This document shows positions 1 to 5,900 of a stretch of DNA of 9,016 nt, one piece after another (position 1 is the stretch's first letter; each line of letters opens with the position of its first letter). This stretch comes from M55B157 sp965657825 (lineage in GTDB: Bacteria; Actinomycetota; Actinomycetes; S36-B12), in the NCBI GenBank assembly GCA_965657825.1, contig CBFHQG010000091.1, positions 1 to 9,016 on the forward strand, given 5' to 3'. The position numbers were made by a program, and so were the translations under genes. Below the pieces are notes generated by a model. That model did no database searches, was not told where the DNA came from, and saw only the letters and a program-made list of their open reading frames with translations.

Positions 1-28
1 TCACCGAGTTAGCGACCACAACTGTGAC

Positions 29-1714
29 TCAGACGCCTGAGGGCGGGGGGCCGACGGGGATGGAGGTGACCAGCGGGGTCATCGTGTCGGCGAAGAAGTC
101 ATTGCCTTTGTCGTCGACGACGACGAAGGCCGGGAAGTCCACGACCTCGATCCGCCACACCGCCTCCATGCCCAACTCGGGGAAGTCGAGTACCTCCACC
201 GAGGTGATGTTGTCCTGGGCGAGAACGGCGGCCGGACCGCCGATGGAGCCGAGGTAGAAGCCACCGTTCTCGCGGCAGGCATTGGTCACGGCTTGACTGC
301 GATTGCCCTTGGCGAGCATGACGAACGATCCGCCCGCCTTCTGGAACCGGTCGACATAGGAGTCCATACGCCCGGCCGTGGTGGGCCCGAACGACCCTGA
401 GGCGTAGCCCTCGGGAGTCTTGGCGGGCCCGGCGTAGTACACGGCGTGGTCGCGGAAGTATTCCGGCATCGGCTCGCCGCGATCGAGCATCTCGCTGATC
501 CGCGCGTGGGCGATGTCGCGAGCCACGACGAGTGGGCCGGTCAGCGCGACCCGGGTCTTCACCGGCAGGGTCGACAACTGCGCGCGGATCTCACTCATCG
601 GTCGGTTCAGATCCACCCGCACAACCTCGCCGTCGGTGTGCGTCTCGTCGGGGTCGGGCATGAAGTGCGCCGGATCGGTCTCCAGCTGCTCGAGGAACAC
701 GCCCTCGGGAGTGATCGTGGCGAGCGCCTGGCGATCAGCCGAGCACGACACCGCGATCGCCACCGGGAGCGAAGCACCGTGCCGGGGCAGTCGGATCACT
801 CGGACGTCATGACAGAAGTACTTACCGCCGAACTGCGCCCCGATCCCGAAGTGGCGAGTCATCTCGAGGACCTCAGCCTCCATCTCCAGGTCACGGAAGC
901 CGTGCGCATCCATCGAACCGTGAACAGGAAGTGAGTCCAGATATCGTGCGCTGGCGAGTTTCGCGGTCTTCAATGCGAACTCCGCGCTTGTTCCACCGAC
1001 GACGATCGCTAGGTGGTAGGGCGGGCATGCGGCAGTGCCGAGGGAGCGCAGCTTCTCGTCGAGGAATTCAGCGAAGCGCTTCGGGTTCAACAATGCTTTT
1101 GTTTCCTGATACAGGAAACTCTTATTGGCCGATCCACCACCCTTGGCCATGAACAGCAACTCGTATCTCAACTCATGCCCGGGCTTGGTATCGGCATAGA
1201 TGTCGATCTGCGCGGGCAGGTTGGAGCCGGTGTTGCGCTCCTCCCACATCGTCAGCGGAGCTAATTGGGAATACCGCAGATTCAACTCGCCGTACGCGCG
1301 AGCGACACCGTCGGTGATGGCTGCTTCATCAGGTCCCTGGGTCCAGATGTGCTGTCCACGCTTGCCCATGATGATCGCCGTGCCCGTGTCCTGGCACATC
1401 GGGAGCACGCCACCGGCGGAGATATTCGCGTTCTTCAACAGGTCCAGTGCCACGAAGCGGTCGTTGGGGCTGGCCTCCGGGTCATCGAGGATCGCTCGAA
1501 GCTGGGCGAGGTGACCCGGGCGGAGTAGATGAGCGATGTCACGCATCGCCGCGAAGGTCAGATCCGATAGTGCCTGGGGTGAGACCTGCAGGAAGGTCCG
1601 TCCTGCTGCCTCGACGACCTCGATCCCTTCGGTGGTGAGCAGTCGGTAGGGCGTCTGATCGGGACCTATCGGCAGAAGGTCGGCGAACGGGTGATCACTA
1701 CCGGGTCCAGTCAT
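29..1714 (-). CDS. fum: Class I (iron-sulfur) fumarate hydratase
   Basis: This enzyme interconverts fumarate and malate in the cytosolic TCA cycle using a [4Fe-4S] cluster. The 561-residue protein is close to the 548 residues of E. coli FumA and can be aligned with it from memory over almost its full length. Likely cluster ligands are C107 (in LPMCQDTGT), C230 (in TAACPPYH) and C324 (in VSCSADR), spaced as in FumA. Other hallmarks are KGGGSANKSFLYQETKALL (191-209), GAQFGGKYF (292-300), RLPRHGAS (308-315), YYAGPAKTPEGYASGS (426-441) and KGNRSQAVT (469-477). The N-terminal part carries the Fe-S hydro-lyase alpha region and the C-terminal part the beta region, fused in one chain. The ATG lies 3 bases after the amylosucrase stop. 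No Shine-Dalgarno is visible, but TACGCT sits 7 bases upstream of the ATG, so a private leaderless promoter is possible. The last ~18 residues (from TMTPLVTS) extend past the conserved end. C301 stands where E. coli FumA, as I recall it, has alanine. Confidence 0.95.
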   Translation of the reverse strand: MTGPGSDHPFADLLPIGPDQTPYRLLTTEGIEVVEAAGRTFLQVSPQALSDLTFAAMRDIAHLLRPGHLAQLRAILDDPEASPNDRFVALDLLKNANISAGGVLPMCQDTGTAIIMGKRGQHIWTQGPDEAAITDGVARAYGELNLRYSQLAPLTMWEERNTGSNLPAQIDIYADTKPGHELRYELLFMAKGGGSANKSFLYQETKALLNPKRFAEFLDEKLRSLGTAACPPYHLAIVVGGTSAEFALKTAKLASARYLDSLPVHGSMDAHGFRDLEMEAEVLEMTRHFGIGAQFGGKYFCHDVRVIRLPRHGASLPVAIAVSCSADRQALATITPEGVFLEQLETDPAHFMPDPDETHTDGEVVRVDLNRPMSEIRAQLSTLPVKTRVALTGPLVVARDIAHARISEMLDRGEPMPEYFRDHAVYYAGPAKTPEGYASGSFGPTTAGRMDSYVDRFQKAGGSFVMLAKGNRSQAVTNACRENGGFYLGSIGGPAAVLAQDNITSVEVLDFPELGMEAVWRIEVVDFPAFVVVDDKGNDFFADTMTPLVTSIPVGPPPSGV

Positions 1715-1727
1715 GGTTCACAGCGTA
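1715..1727 (-). promoter_or_regulatory. Candidate -10 element for a leaderless fumarase transcript
   Basis: On the minus strand TACGCT (1727-1722) is followed by 7 bases (GTGAACC, containing the amylosucrase stop) and then the fumarase ATG. It fits the TANNNT -10 pattern and leaderless spacing. There is no recognisable -35 hexamer and no Shine-Dalgarno. It lies inside the last amylosucrase codons, so fumarase may be transcribed apart from it. Otherwise the start may be coupled to amylosucrase termination. Confidence 0.4.
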
Positions 1728-3712
1728 GGCCGCGCGCTAGACCCGGTCGCATCCACCGCGGGGATCAGCCAGTGCTTCGCGTAGGGGGCGAGGATCAACC
1801 TGTCGCCGTGTACGCGTATCTCGTCTAGGCCCAGTGCGTCATGAGGGATCGGCTCGGTGATCCCCCGAACGGCGAGGGTATGCAGCGGGAGTGGGATCGG
1901 GCGAGGCGACACGTTGTACACCTCGATCAGCGTGCCCGAAGCCCCTCGGCGCGTGAAGAGCACCACCGCCGGATCATCGGGCACCTCGACGCGGGTCGGT
2001 AGGGCGGCGTGCAACTGGGGCAGGGCGGCGCGTGCTCGAGCAAGGGTGCGCATGCCGTGCAGGGTGCGGGATGAGGCGCGCACCTGCAGGTCGTCGTCAC
2101 CGGGATCGGGTGTCTCGCAACGATGCGCGAGTGCCCAGTCCATCCGGGGCCGGTGCAGCCACCGATTGTCATCGGCGTGCAGAGGTTCGTCCTGGTAGGT
2201 CTCATCATCGGGTAGAGCCAGCTCGTCACCCATCCAGATCAACGGGATCCCGCCGAAGCCGAACACCATGGCGTACCCGAGCAGCAATCGGTCAACCGCG
2301 AGATCCACCGTCGACTCGCTGTCTGTCTCGCAGGCAGCCTGCACTCCGGTGAGGCTCGCAGCCGACCCACTGGTGCGCCGGTCTCCGGTGGCCGGGTTGT
2401 CCTGGAAGTCCGCGCCACGGGCCGGACTGCCAGGAAAGTCACCCCGGTAGTACTCGGCGAGGAAAGCCCGATGTGCTGCGCCCGACCAACCCACCGACGC
2501 AGCGTCGGCGTCGTCGATCGCCCAGCCGATGTCGTCGTGGCAGCGCAGATAGGTGGCCCACGCGGTGGTCGAGGGAATGGGGGGGAAGCGTTCGAGTGCA
2601 ACGGACATCAATCGTGCGTCCTGAGTAGCCAGTGCGGACCAGATCTGCACCATGAGCGAGTTGTGATAGGCCAGATCGGAGATCCGTCCGGCGAAGCGTC
2701 CCTGACCGAGGTACGCGACGAGATCATCGGGCGCCACGATGGCCTCGGCTTTCAAGGACACGCTCGGTGCGACGATCCGCAGAATGTCACGCAGTGCCTG
2801 GGTGAGGACGTGCACACCCGGGAGGTTCTGGCAGGTGGTCCCGATCTGCTTGACGATGAAAGCGATCGCATCCAGACGCAAACAGTCGACTCCGTGGTTT
2901 GCCAGGTCGAGCATGATGTCGACGTACTCGGCGAACACCTGCGGGTTGGTCCAGTTGACATCCCACTGCCAGGAATTGAATGTCGTCCACACCCACGCGT
3001 TCAATTCATCACAGTGGGTGAAATTGCCGGGAGCGAAATCGGGAAACACTTCCGGCAGGCTGCGCTCGTACTCGTCGGGAATGCGGCGATCATCGAAGAC
3101 GTAGAAGTAGTCGCGGTAGCGCGGATCGCCCTCGCGTGCGGCAATCGCCCAGGGGTGCTCCTGAGCGACATGGTTGAGGACCAGATCGACCGTGACGCTG
3201 ATGCCCGACTCGTGCAACTGCGTGCACAACCGAGCCAGATCCTCCATGGTGCCCAGGTCGGCGCGCACCGTGCGATAGTCCGCAACCGCGTAGCCGCCAT
3301 CGTCGGGCCCCGGTCTCGTTGCCAGCAGGGGAAGCAGGTGCAGATAGGTGACCCCCAGGCTGCGCAGGTGATCGATGTGTTCGCCGACCCCTGTCAGGGT
3401 GCCAGCGAAGCGGTCGACGTAGGTCGCATACCCGATGACGTCACTGCGCTGCATCCGGTCAGGTGCCAAGAGGCGCTCGCGATCGCGGGTGCGCAGCGCA
3501 TCGGGGCGGCCGGCGATGGCTGCAGCCAGGATCGGGCAGAGCAGATCGAGCATGGGGGAGTCGGGGCCGTAGGCCTGCGCCAGTCCGCCCATCAGGGAGT
3601 GGCCCCAGGCACCGAGGCGATCTTGAGTATCGGCGATCACCCGTTCGGGAACTCCCCGGTCGGTGAGTTCGTCGAGGAGCCCGCGCCAGGCATCAGGGGA
3701 TGGCGAGACCAT
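1718..3712 (-). CDS. ams: Amylosucrase (GH13 alpha-glucan-forming sucrose glucosyltransferase)
   Basis: Amylosucrase (EC 2.4.1.4 type) splits sucrose, transfers the glucosyl unit to an alpha-1,4-glucan and releases fructose. Numbered from the ATG at 3712 the protein has 664 residues (Neisseria polysaccharea enzyme: about 636). The GH13 motifs are in order: DLVLNH (176-181), RLDAIAF with nucleophile D281, KAEAI with acid/base E323, and CHDDIGW with H392 and D393. Amylosucrase-specific signs are YATYVDRFAGTL (95-106), DGGYAV (138-143), WVWTTFNSWQWDVNW (240-254) and DDNRWLHRPR (514-523). D138 and R517 match the salt bridge that closes the active-site pocket in the Neisseria enzyme. There is no signal peptide, so sucrose must be imported or made internally. 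The frame stays open to a GTG at 3778, but those 22 extra residues are Arg-rich and unlike the family. The ATG also has TGGAAT 7 bases upstream. Sucrose hydrolase is the main alternative. The fructokinase is divergent and the fumarase follows by 3 bases. Confidence 0.88.
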   Translation of the reverse strand: MVSPSPDAWRGLLDELTDRGVPERVIADTQDRLGAWGHSLMGGLAQAYGPDSPMLDLLCPILAAAIAGRPDALRTRDRERLLAPDRMQRSDVIGYATYVDRFAGTLTGVGEHIDHLRSLGVTYLHLLPLLATRPGPDDGGYAVADYRTVRADLGTMEDLARLCTQLHESGISVTVDLVLNHVAQEHPWAIAAREGDPRYRDYFYVFDDRRIPDEYERSLPEVFPDFAPGNFTHCDELNAWVWTTFNSWQWDVNWTNPQVFAEYVDIMLDLANHGVDCLRLDAIAFIVKQIGTTCQNLPGVHVLTQALRDILRIVAPSVSLKAEAIVAPDDLVAYLGQGRFAGRISDLAYHNSLMVQIWSALATQDARLMSVALERFPPIPSTTAWATYLRCHDDIGWAIDDADAASVGWSGAAHRAFLAEYYRGDFPGSPARGADFQDNPATGDRRTSGSAASLTGVQAACETDSESTVDLAVDRLLLGYAMVFGFGGIPLIWMGDELALPDDETYQDEPLHADDNRWLHRPRMDWALAHRCETPDPGDDDLQVRASSRTLHGMRTLARARAALPQLHAALPTRVEVPDDPAVVLFTRRGASGTLIEVYNVSPRPIPLPLHTLAVRGITEPIPHDALGLDEIRVHGDRLILAPYAKHWLIPAVDATGSSARPTL

Positions 3713-3719
3713 GCAAGCG

Positions 3720-3749
3720 ATTCCATCATGGGGGAGTCCGGTGCGTGAA
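3720..3749 (-). promoter_or_regulatory. Candidate amylosucrase promoter
   Basis: Reading the minus strand, TTCACG (3749-3744), an 18-base spacer and TGGAAT (3725-3720) precede the ATG at 3712 by 7 bases. Each hexamer matches the usual consensus at most positions. This placement favours the ATG at 3712 over the upstream GTG at 3778, because the GTG would lie upstream of the promoter. Confidence 0.4.
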
Positions 3750-3755
3750 CGAACC

Positions 3756-3787
3756 CACCGGATCGACCGTGTCCGCACGGCCCGGTG
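3756..3787. promoter_or_regulatory. Candidate operator dyads between amylosucrase and fructokinase
   Basis: CCGTG-tccg-CACGG (3767-3780) is a perfect 5-4-5 inverted repeat. A wider perfect pair, CACCGG (3756-3761) and CCGGTG (3782-3787), surrounds it with a slightly different centre. Both lie between the two proposed divergent promoters, just upstream of the kinase -35. This is where a sugar-responsive repressor or activator could act on both genes. The assignment as an operator is inference, since short GC-rich dyads can occur by chance. Confidence 0.3.
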
Positions 3788-3788
3788 A

Positions 3789-3817
3789 TTGCCTGGCCAG
3801 CCGGTAGCGCCTAGCGT
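3789..3817 (+). promoter_or_regulatory. Fructokinase promoter, leaderless type
   Basis: TTGCCT (3789-3794), a 17-base spacer and TAGCGT (3812-3817) stand immediately upstream of the GTG at 3826, with 8 bases between. TTG of the -35 and the TA...T frame of the -10 match consensus, and the spacing is ideal. No ribosome-binding sequence fits between the -10 and the GTG, so the transcript probably starts at or next to the start codon. Confidence 0.55.
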
Positions 3818-3825
3818 CTCGTCCC

Positions 3826-4803
3826 GTGACCGACTCCGCCTGTATCGCAGTCCTCGGGGAAAGGATCATCGATCTCGTCCCCGGTGGAGGTGTCGATGAC
3901 TTCCGGGCGCTGCCCGGTGGCTCACCAGCCAATGTCGCCCTCGCGCTGGCGCGCCTGGGTATCTCACCGCTCCTCCTCGCCCGTCGGGCAGGCGATGGGT
4001 TCGCCGACCTGCTCGATGCGAATCTGCGGATGAGTGGTCTTTCGCTGGAGGGGATCGTCGAGGGTGGGGGAGTCTCGATGCTGGCAGTGTGCACGCGCAA
4101 CGACGACTCCTCCATGTCGTATTCCTTCTACAGTTCAGACAGCCCGGATCTGCAGTGGAGCACCGCTGATCTCGAGCGCGCCCGAGCCCTGATTGCGGCT
4201 CGGGGTGCCGTGGCCTGGCACACCGGCTCGCTGGCCAGTTACCTCGGGCCCGGGGTGCAAGCCTTGCTCGCCGAGTGGCGTCGGGCGCGGGTCGAGGATG
4301 TGCTGACGCTCAGTTACGACCCGAATGCCCGACCTGCAGCACTGGCTGCGCCTCGGATGAGGGAGTGGGTCGAGCAGTACGCACTGGCCGCGCATGTGGT
4401 CAAGGCCAGTGATGAGGACCTCGCCTACTGCTACCCCGACACCCCGGCTGAGCAGGTGTGCTCTCGCTGGGTGCAGGAGGGGCCGGTGCTCGTCGTGCTC
4501 ACTCGCGGTGCGCGTGGCGTCACGGTATTCCAACGCGAGCACGAACCCCGGAATCTCTCCGCGCTTGCTGTGGAGGTTGTGGACACCGTCGGTGCGGGAG
4601 ACACACTGAGCGCCGGGCTCCTGGCGGGACTTGCCCCGTGGTGCGGCCCGGGCAGCGCCGCGCGCCTGGCCGCGCTGGACTCAGATGTGGTGGATGACAT
4701 CGTGGTGGGTGCCGTTGCAGCAGCCGCCATCACCTGCTCGCGGCCAGGAGCTGACCCGCCGACGCGCGAGGAGGTGGAGTCATTCCGTCATCGTGGAGTC
4801 TGA
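3826..4803 (+). CDS. PfkB-family carbohydrate kinase, probable fructokinase
   Basis: This ribokinase/PfkB-fold sugar kinase has 325 residues, the usual family length. It shows the N-terminal glycine signature GGSPANVALALARLG (31-45). The C-terminal signature DTVGAGDT (253-260) provides the anion hole and the catalytic base D259. The segment VVKASDEDLAYCYP (191-204) and the late CSRPGADPPTREEV (304-317) resemble bacterial fructokinases that make fructose-6-phosphate. The substrate is inferred from this and from the divergent amylosucrase, which would supply free fructose. Another ketose or a nucleoside as substrate is possible. The GTG start has no Shine-Dalgarno. Upstream lies TTGCCT, a 17-base spacer and TAGCGT ending 8 bases before the GTG, which fits a leaderless transcript. 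The gene is convergent with glpX, with only 17 bases between the stop codons. Confidence 0.85.
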   Translation: MTDSACIAVLGERIIDLVPGGGVDDFRALPGGSPANVALALARLGISPLLLARRAGDGFADLLDANLRMSGLSLEGIVEGGGVSMLAVCTRNDDSSMSYSFYSSDSPDLQWSTADLERARALIAARGAVAWHTGSLASYLGPGVQALLAEWRRARVEDVLTLSYDPNARPAALAAPRMREWVEQYALAAHVVKASDEDLAYCYPDTPAEQVCSRWVQEGPVLVVLTRGARGVTVFQREHEPRNLSALAVEVVDTVGAGDTLSAGLLAGLAPWCGPGSAARLAALDSDVVDDIVVGAVAAAAITCSRPGADPPTREEVESFRHRGV

Positions 4804-4808
4804 TGACG
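4786..4808. terminator. Weak hairpin at the convergent fructokinase and glpX ends
   Basis: CGTCATC (4786-4792) and GATGACG (4802-4808) form a perfect 7-bp stem with a 9-base loop that spans the fructokinase TGA (4801-4803). There is no T-tract on either strand. Only 17 bases separate the two stop codons, so this is the best local terminator candidate, but it is weak and the transcripts may overlap. Confidence 0.25.
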
Positions 4809-4820
4809 AAGCGCAGCCCC

Positions 4821-5825
4821 CTAGTTGGGACGTTCGAAATCCACGGCTGAGTAGGCGCTCAGCTTGTCGAGGTGGTGCTCGCTCATGACTTCGCGGATCG
4901 TCCCGCTGCGACTGCGCATCACGATGGAGTGCGTGACTGCTCCCTGGGAGCGGTAGCGCACACCGCGCATCAACTCCCCATCGGTGATGCCGGTGGCGCA
5001 GAAGAACACATTGTCTCCGGTGACGAGATCATCGGTGGTGAGAACTCGGTCGAGGTCATGTCCGGCGGCGATGGCGCGCTCGCGTTCGTGTTCATCGCGC
5101 GGCCACAGCATTCCCTGGATCGTGCCACCGAGGCACTTCACGGCGCACGCGGTGATGATGCCCTCGGGTGTGCCACCGATACCCATGAGCGCGTCGACGC
5201 CGGTGTCCTCTCTCGCTGCCATGATCGCACCGGCGACGTCGCCGTCGGTGATGAACTTGATGCGAGCCCCCGACTCGCGGACCTCACGGACGAGTTCATC
5301 GTGACGGGGTCGATCGAGGATGCACACGGTGAGATCGTTGACCGAGCGTTTGGTCGCGACTGCGATGCGGGCGAGGTTCTCGGCAACTGGCGCGGTGATG
5401 TCGACGACGTCGGCGGCCTCGCGGCCCACGACGAGCTTGCGCATGTAGAACACCGCACTCGGGTCGTACATGCACCCGCGTTCCGCGACGGCGAGCACGG
5501 AGATCGCGTTCGTCATGCCCTTCGCGCACAGGGTCGTACCGTCGATGGGATCAACAGCGACATCAACCTGCGAGCCGGTGCCGTCCCCGACTCGTTCGCC
5601 GTTGAACAGCATCGGAGCATCGTCCTTCTCGCCTTCGCCGATGACGACGACCCCGTCCATCGACACGCTGCCGATCAACTGACGCATGGCATTCACCGCG
5701 GCGCCATCGGCTCCGTTCTTGTCGCCGCGTCCCACCCAGCGCGCAGCGGCCATCGCCGCAGCCTCGGTCACCCGAACGAGTTCGAGCGCCAGGTTGCGAT
5801 CAGGGGCCTGCGGTGAACGATTCAC
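4821..5825 (-). CDS. glpX: Class II fructose-1,6-bisphosphatase
   Basis: GlpX hydrolyses fructose-1,6-bisphosphate to fructose-6-phosphate for gluconeogenesis, in the cytosol and dependent on divalent metal. The 334 residues match the family length. Motifs are PDRNLALELVRVTEAAAMAA (8-27), GRGDKNGAD (32-40), IGEGEKDDAPML (62-73), the metal-binding DPIDGTTL (92-99), ITDGDVAGA (192-200) and GIGGTPEG (215-222). The inositol-phosphatase-like fold is continuous with no break. The GTG start is supported by CATGCT exactly 6 bases upstream, as at neighbouring genes, and by the conserved N-terminal motif beginning only 8 residues in. No Shine-Dalgarno is present. The gene is divergent from the DUF4245 gene, and that adjacency is conserved in other actinobacteria (from memory). 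GlpX is the main or only FBPase in many actinobacteria, so this is probably an important gene. Confidence 0.96.
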   Translation of the reverse strand: MNRSPQAPDRNLALELVRVTEAAAMAAARWVGRGDKNGADGAAVNAMRQLIGSVSMDGVVVIGEGEKDDAPMLFNGERVGDGTGSQVDVAVDPIDGTTLCAKGMTNAISVLAVAERGCMYDPSAVFYMRKLVVGREAADVVDITAPVAENLARIAVATKRSVNDLTVCILDRPRHDELVREVRESGARIKFITDGDVAGAIMAAREDTGVDALMGIGGTPEGIITACAVKCLGGTIQGMLWPRDEHERERAIAAGHDLDRVLTTDDLVTGDNVFFCATGITDGELMRGVRYRSQGAVTHSIVMRSRSGTIREVMSEHHLDKLSAYSAVDFERPN

Positions 5826-5837
5826 GCCCCGAGCATG
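5826..5837 (-). promoter_or_regulatory. glpX -10 element, leaderless type
   Basis: On the minus strand CATGCT (5837-5832) is followed by CGGGGC and then the glpX GTG, the same 6-base spacing as at xseA, ispH and the DUF4245 gene. It departs from TANNNT at the first base. No clear -35 is visible, but a palindrome (5843-5858) occupies part of that region. Confidence 0.45.
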
Positions 5838-5842
5838 TCACG

Positions 5843-5858
5843 TTCGAGTGGGCTCGAA
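5843..5858. promoter_or_regulatory. Perfect palindrome in the glpX/DUF4245 intergenic region
   Basis: TTCGAG-tggg-CTCGAA is a perfect 6-4-6 inverted repeat. It lies 5 bases upstream of the proposed glpX -10, overlapping the spacer and -35 zone, and about 30 bases upstream of the DUF4245 -10. That position suits a repressor site for glpX. It is not the actinobacterial LexA box, which has TCGAAC and GTTCGA half-sites in that order. Confidence 0.35.
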
Positions 5859-5888
5859 GGGGGAGGTGCGCGGAATCGGAGTGCAGGG

Positions 5889-5900
5889 GACAATGAGGCG
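5889..5900 (+). promoter_or_regulatory. DUF4245 gene -10 element, leaderless type
   Basis: GACAAT (5889-5894) plus six bases (GAGGCG) leads directly to the GTG at 5901. The hexamer matches TANAAT except at its first base. There is no obvious -35 hexamer at 16-18 bases. It supports the GTG start over the in-frame ATG at 5835. Confidence 0.45.

Noticed and set aside
28..41. A short inverted repeat CTCAG-ACGC-CTGAG at the fumarase stop as a terminator.
   Set aside because: A 5-bp stem with no T-tract is too weak, and too little downstream sequence is present to judge.
2471..3748. A 425-codon open frame on the plus strand opposite the amylosucrase gene.
   Set aside because: It lies wholly antisense to a gene with all GH13 catalytic motifs, has no recognisable domain, and long antisense frames are expected from GC-rich codon bias.
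4846..4863. GCTGAG-TAGGCG-CTCAGC hairpin near the glpX 3' end as a terminator for the fructokinase transcript.
   Set aside because: It lies inside the glpX coding region, its stem is only 6 bp and only two T bases follow on the plus strand.
4872..5816. A 314-codon plus-strand frame opposite glpX.
   Set aside because: It is a shadow of the glpX codon pattern. The translation is rich in His, Asp and Ala with no known motif, while the minus-strand protein is an unmistakable GlpX.
5835..5900. The in-frame ATG at 5835 as the start of the DUF4245 protein.
   Set aside because: It would overlap the glpX -10 and the palindrome and has no -10 or Shine-Dalgarno of its own. The GTG at 5901 has both the spacing and the -10 seen at the other genes.
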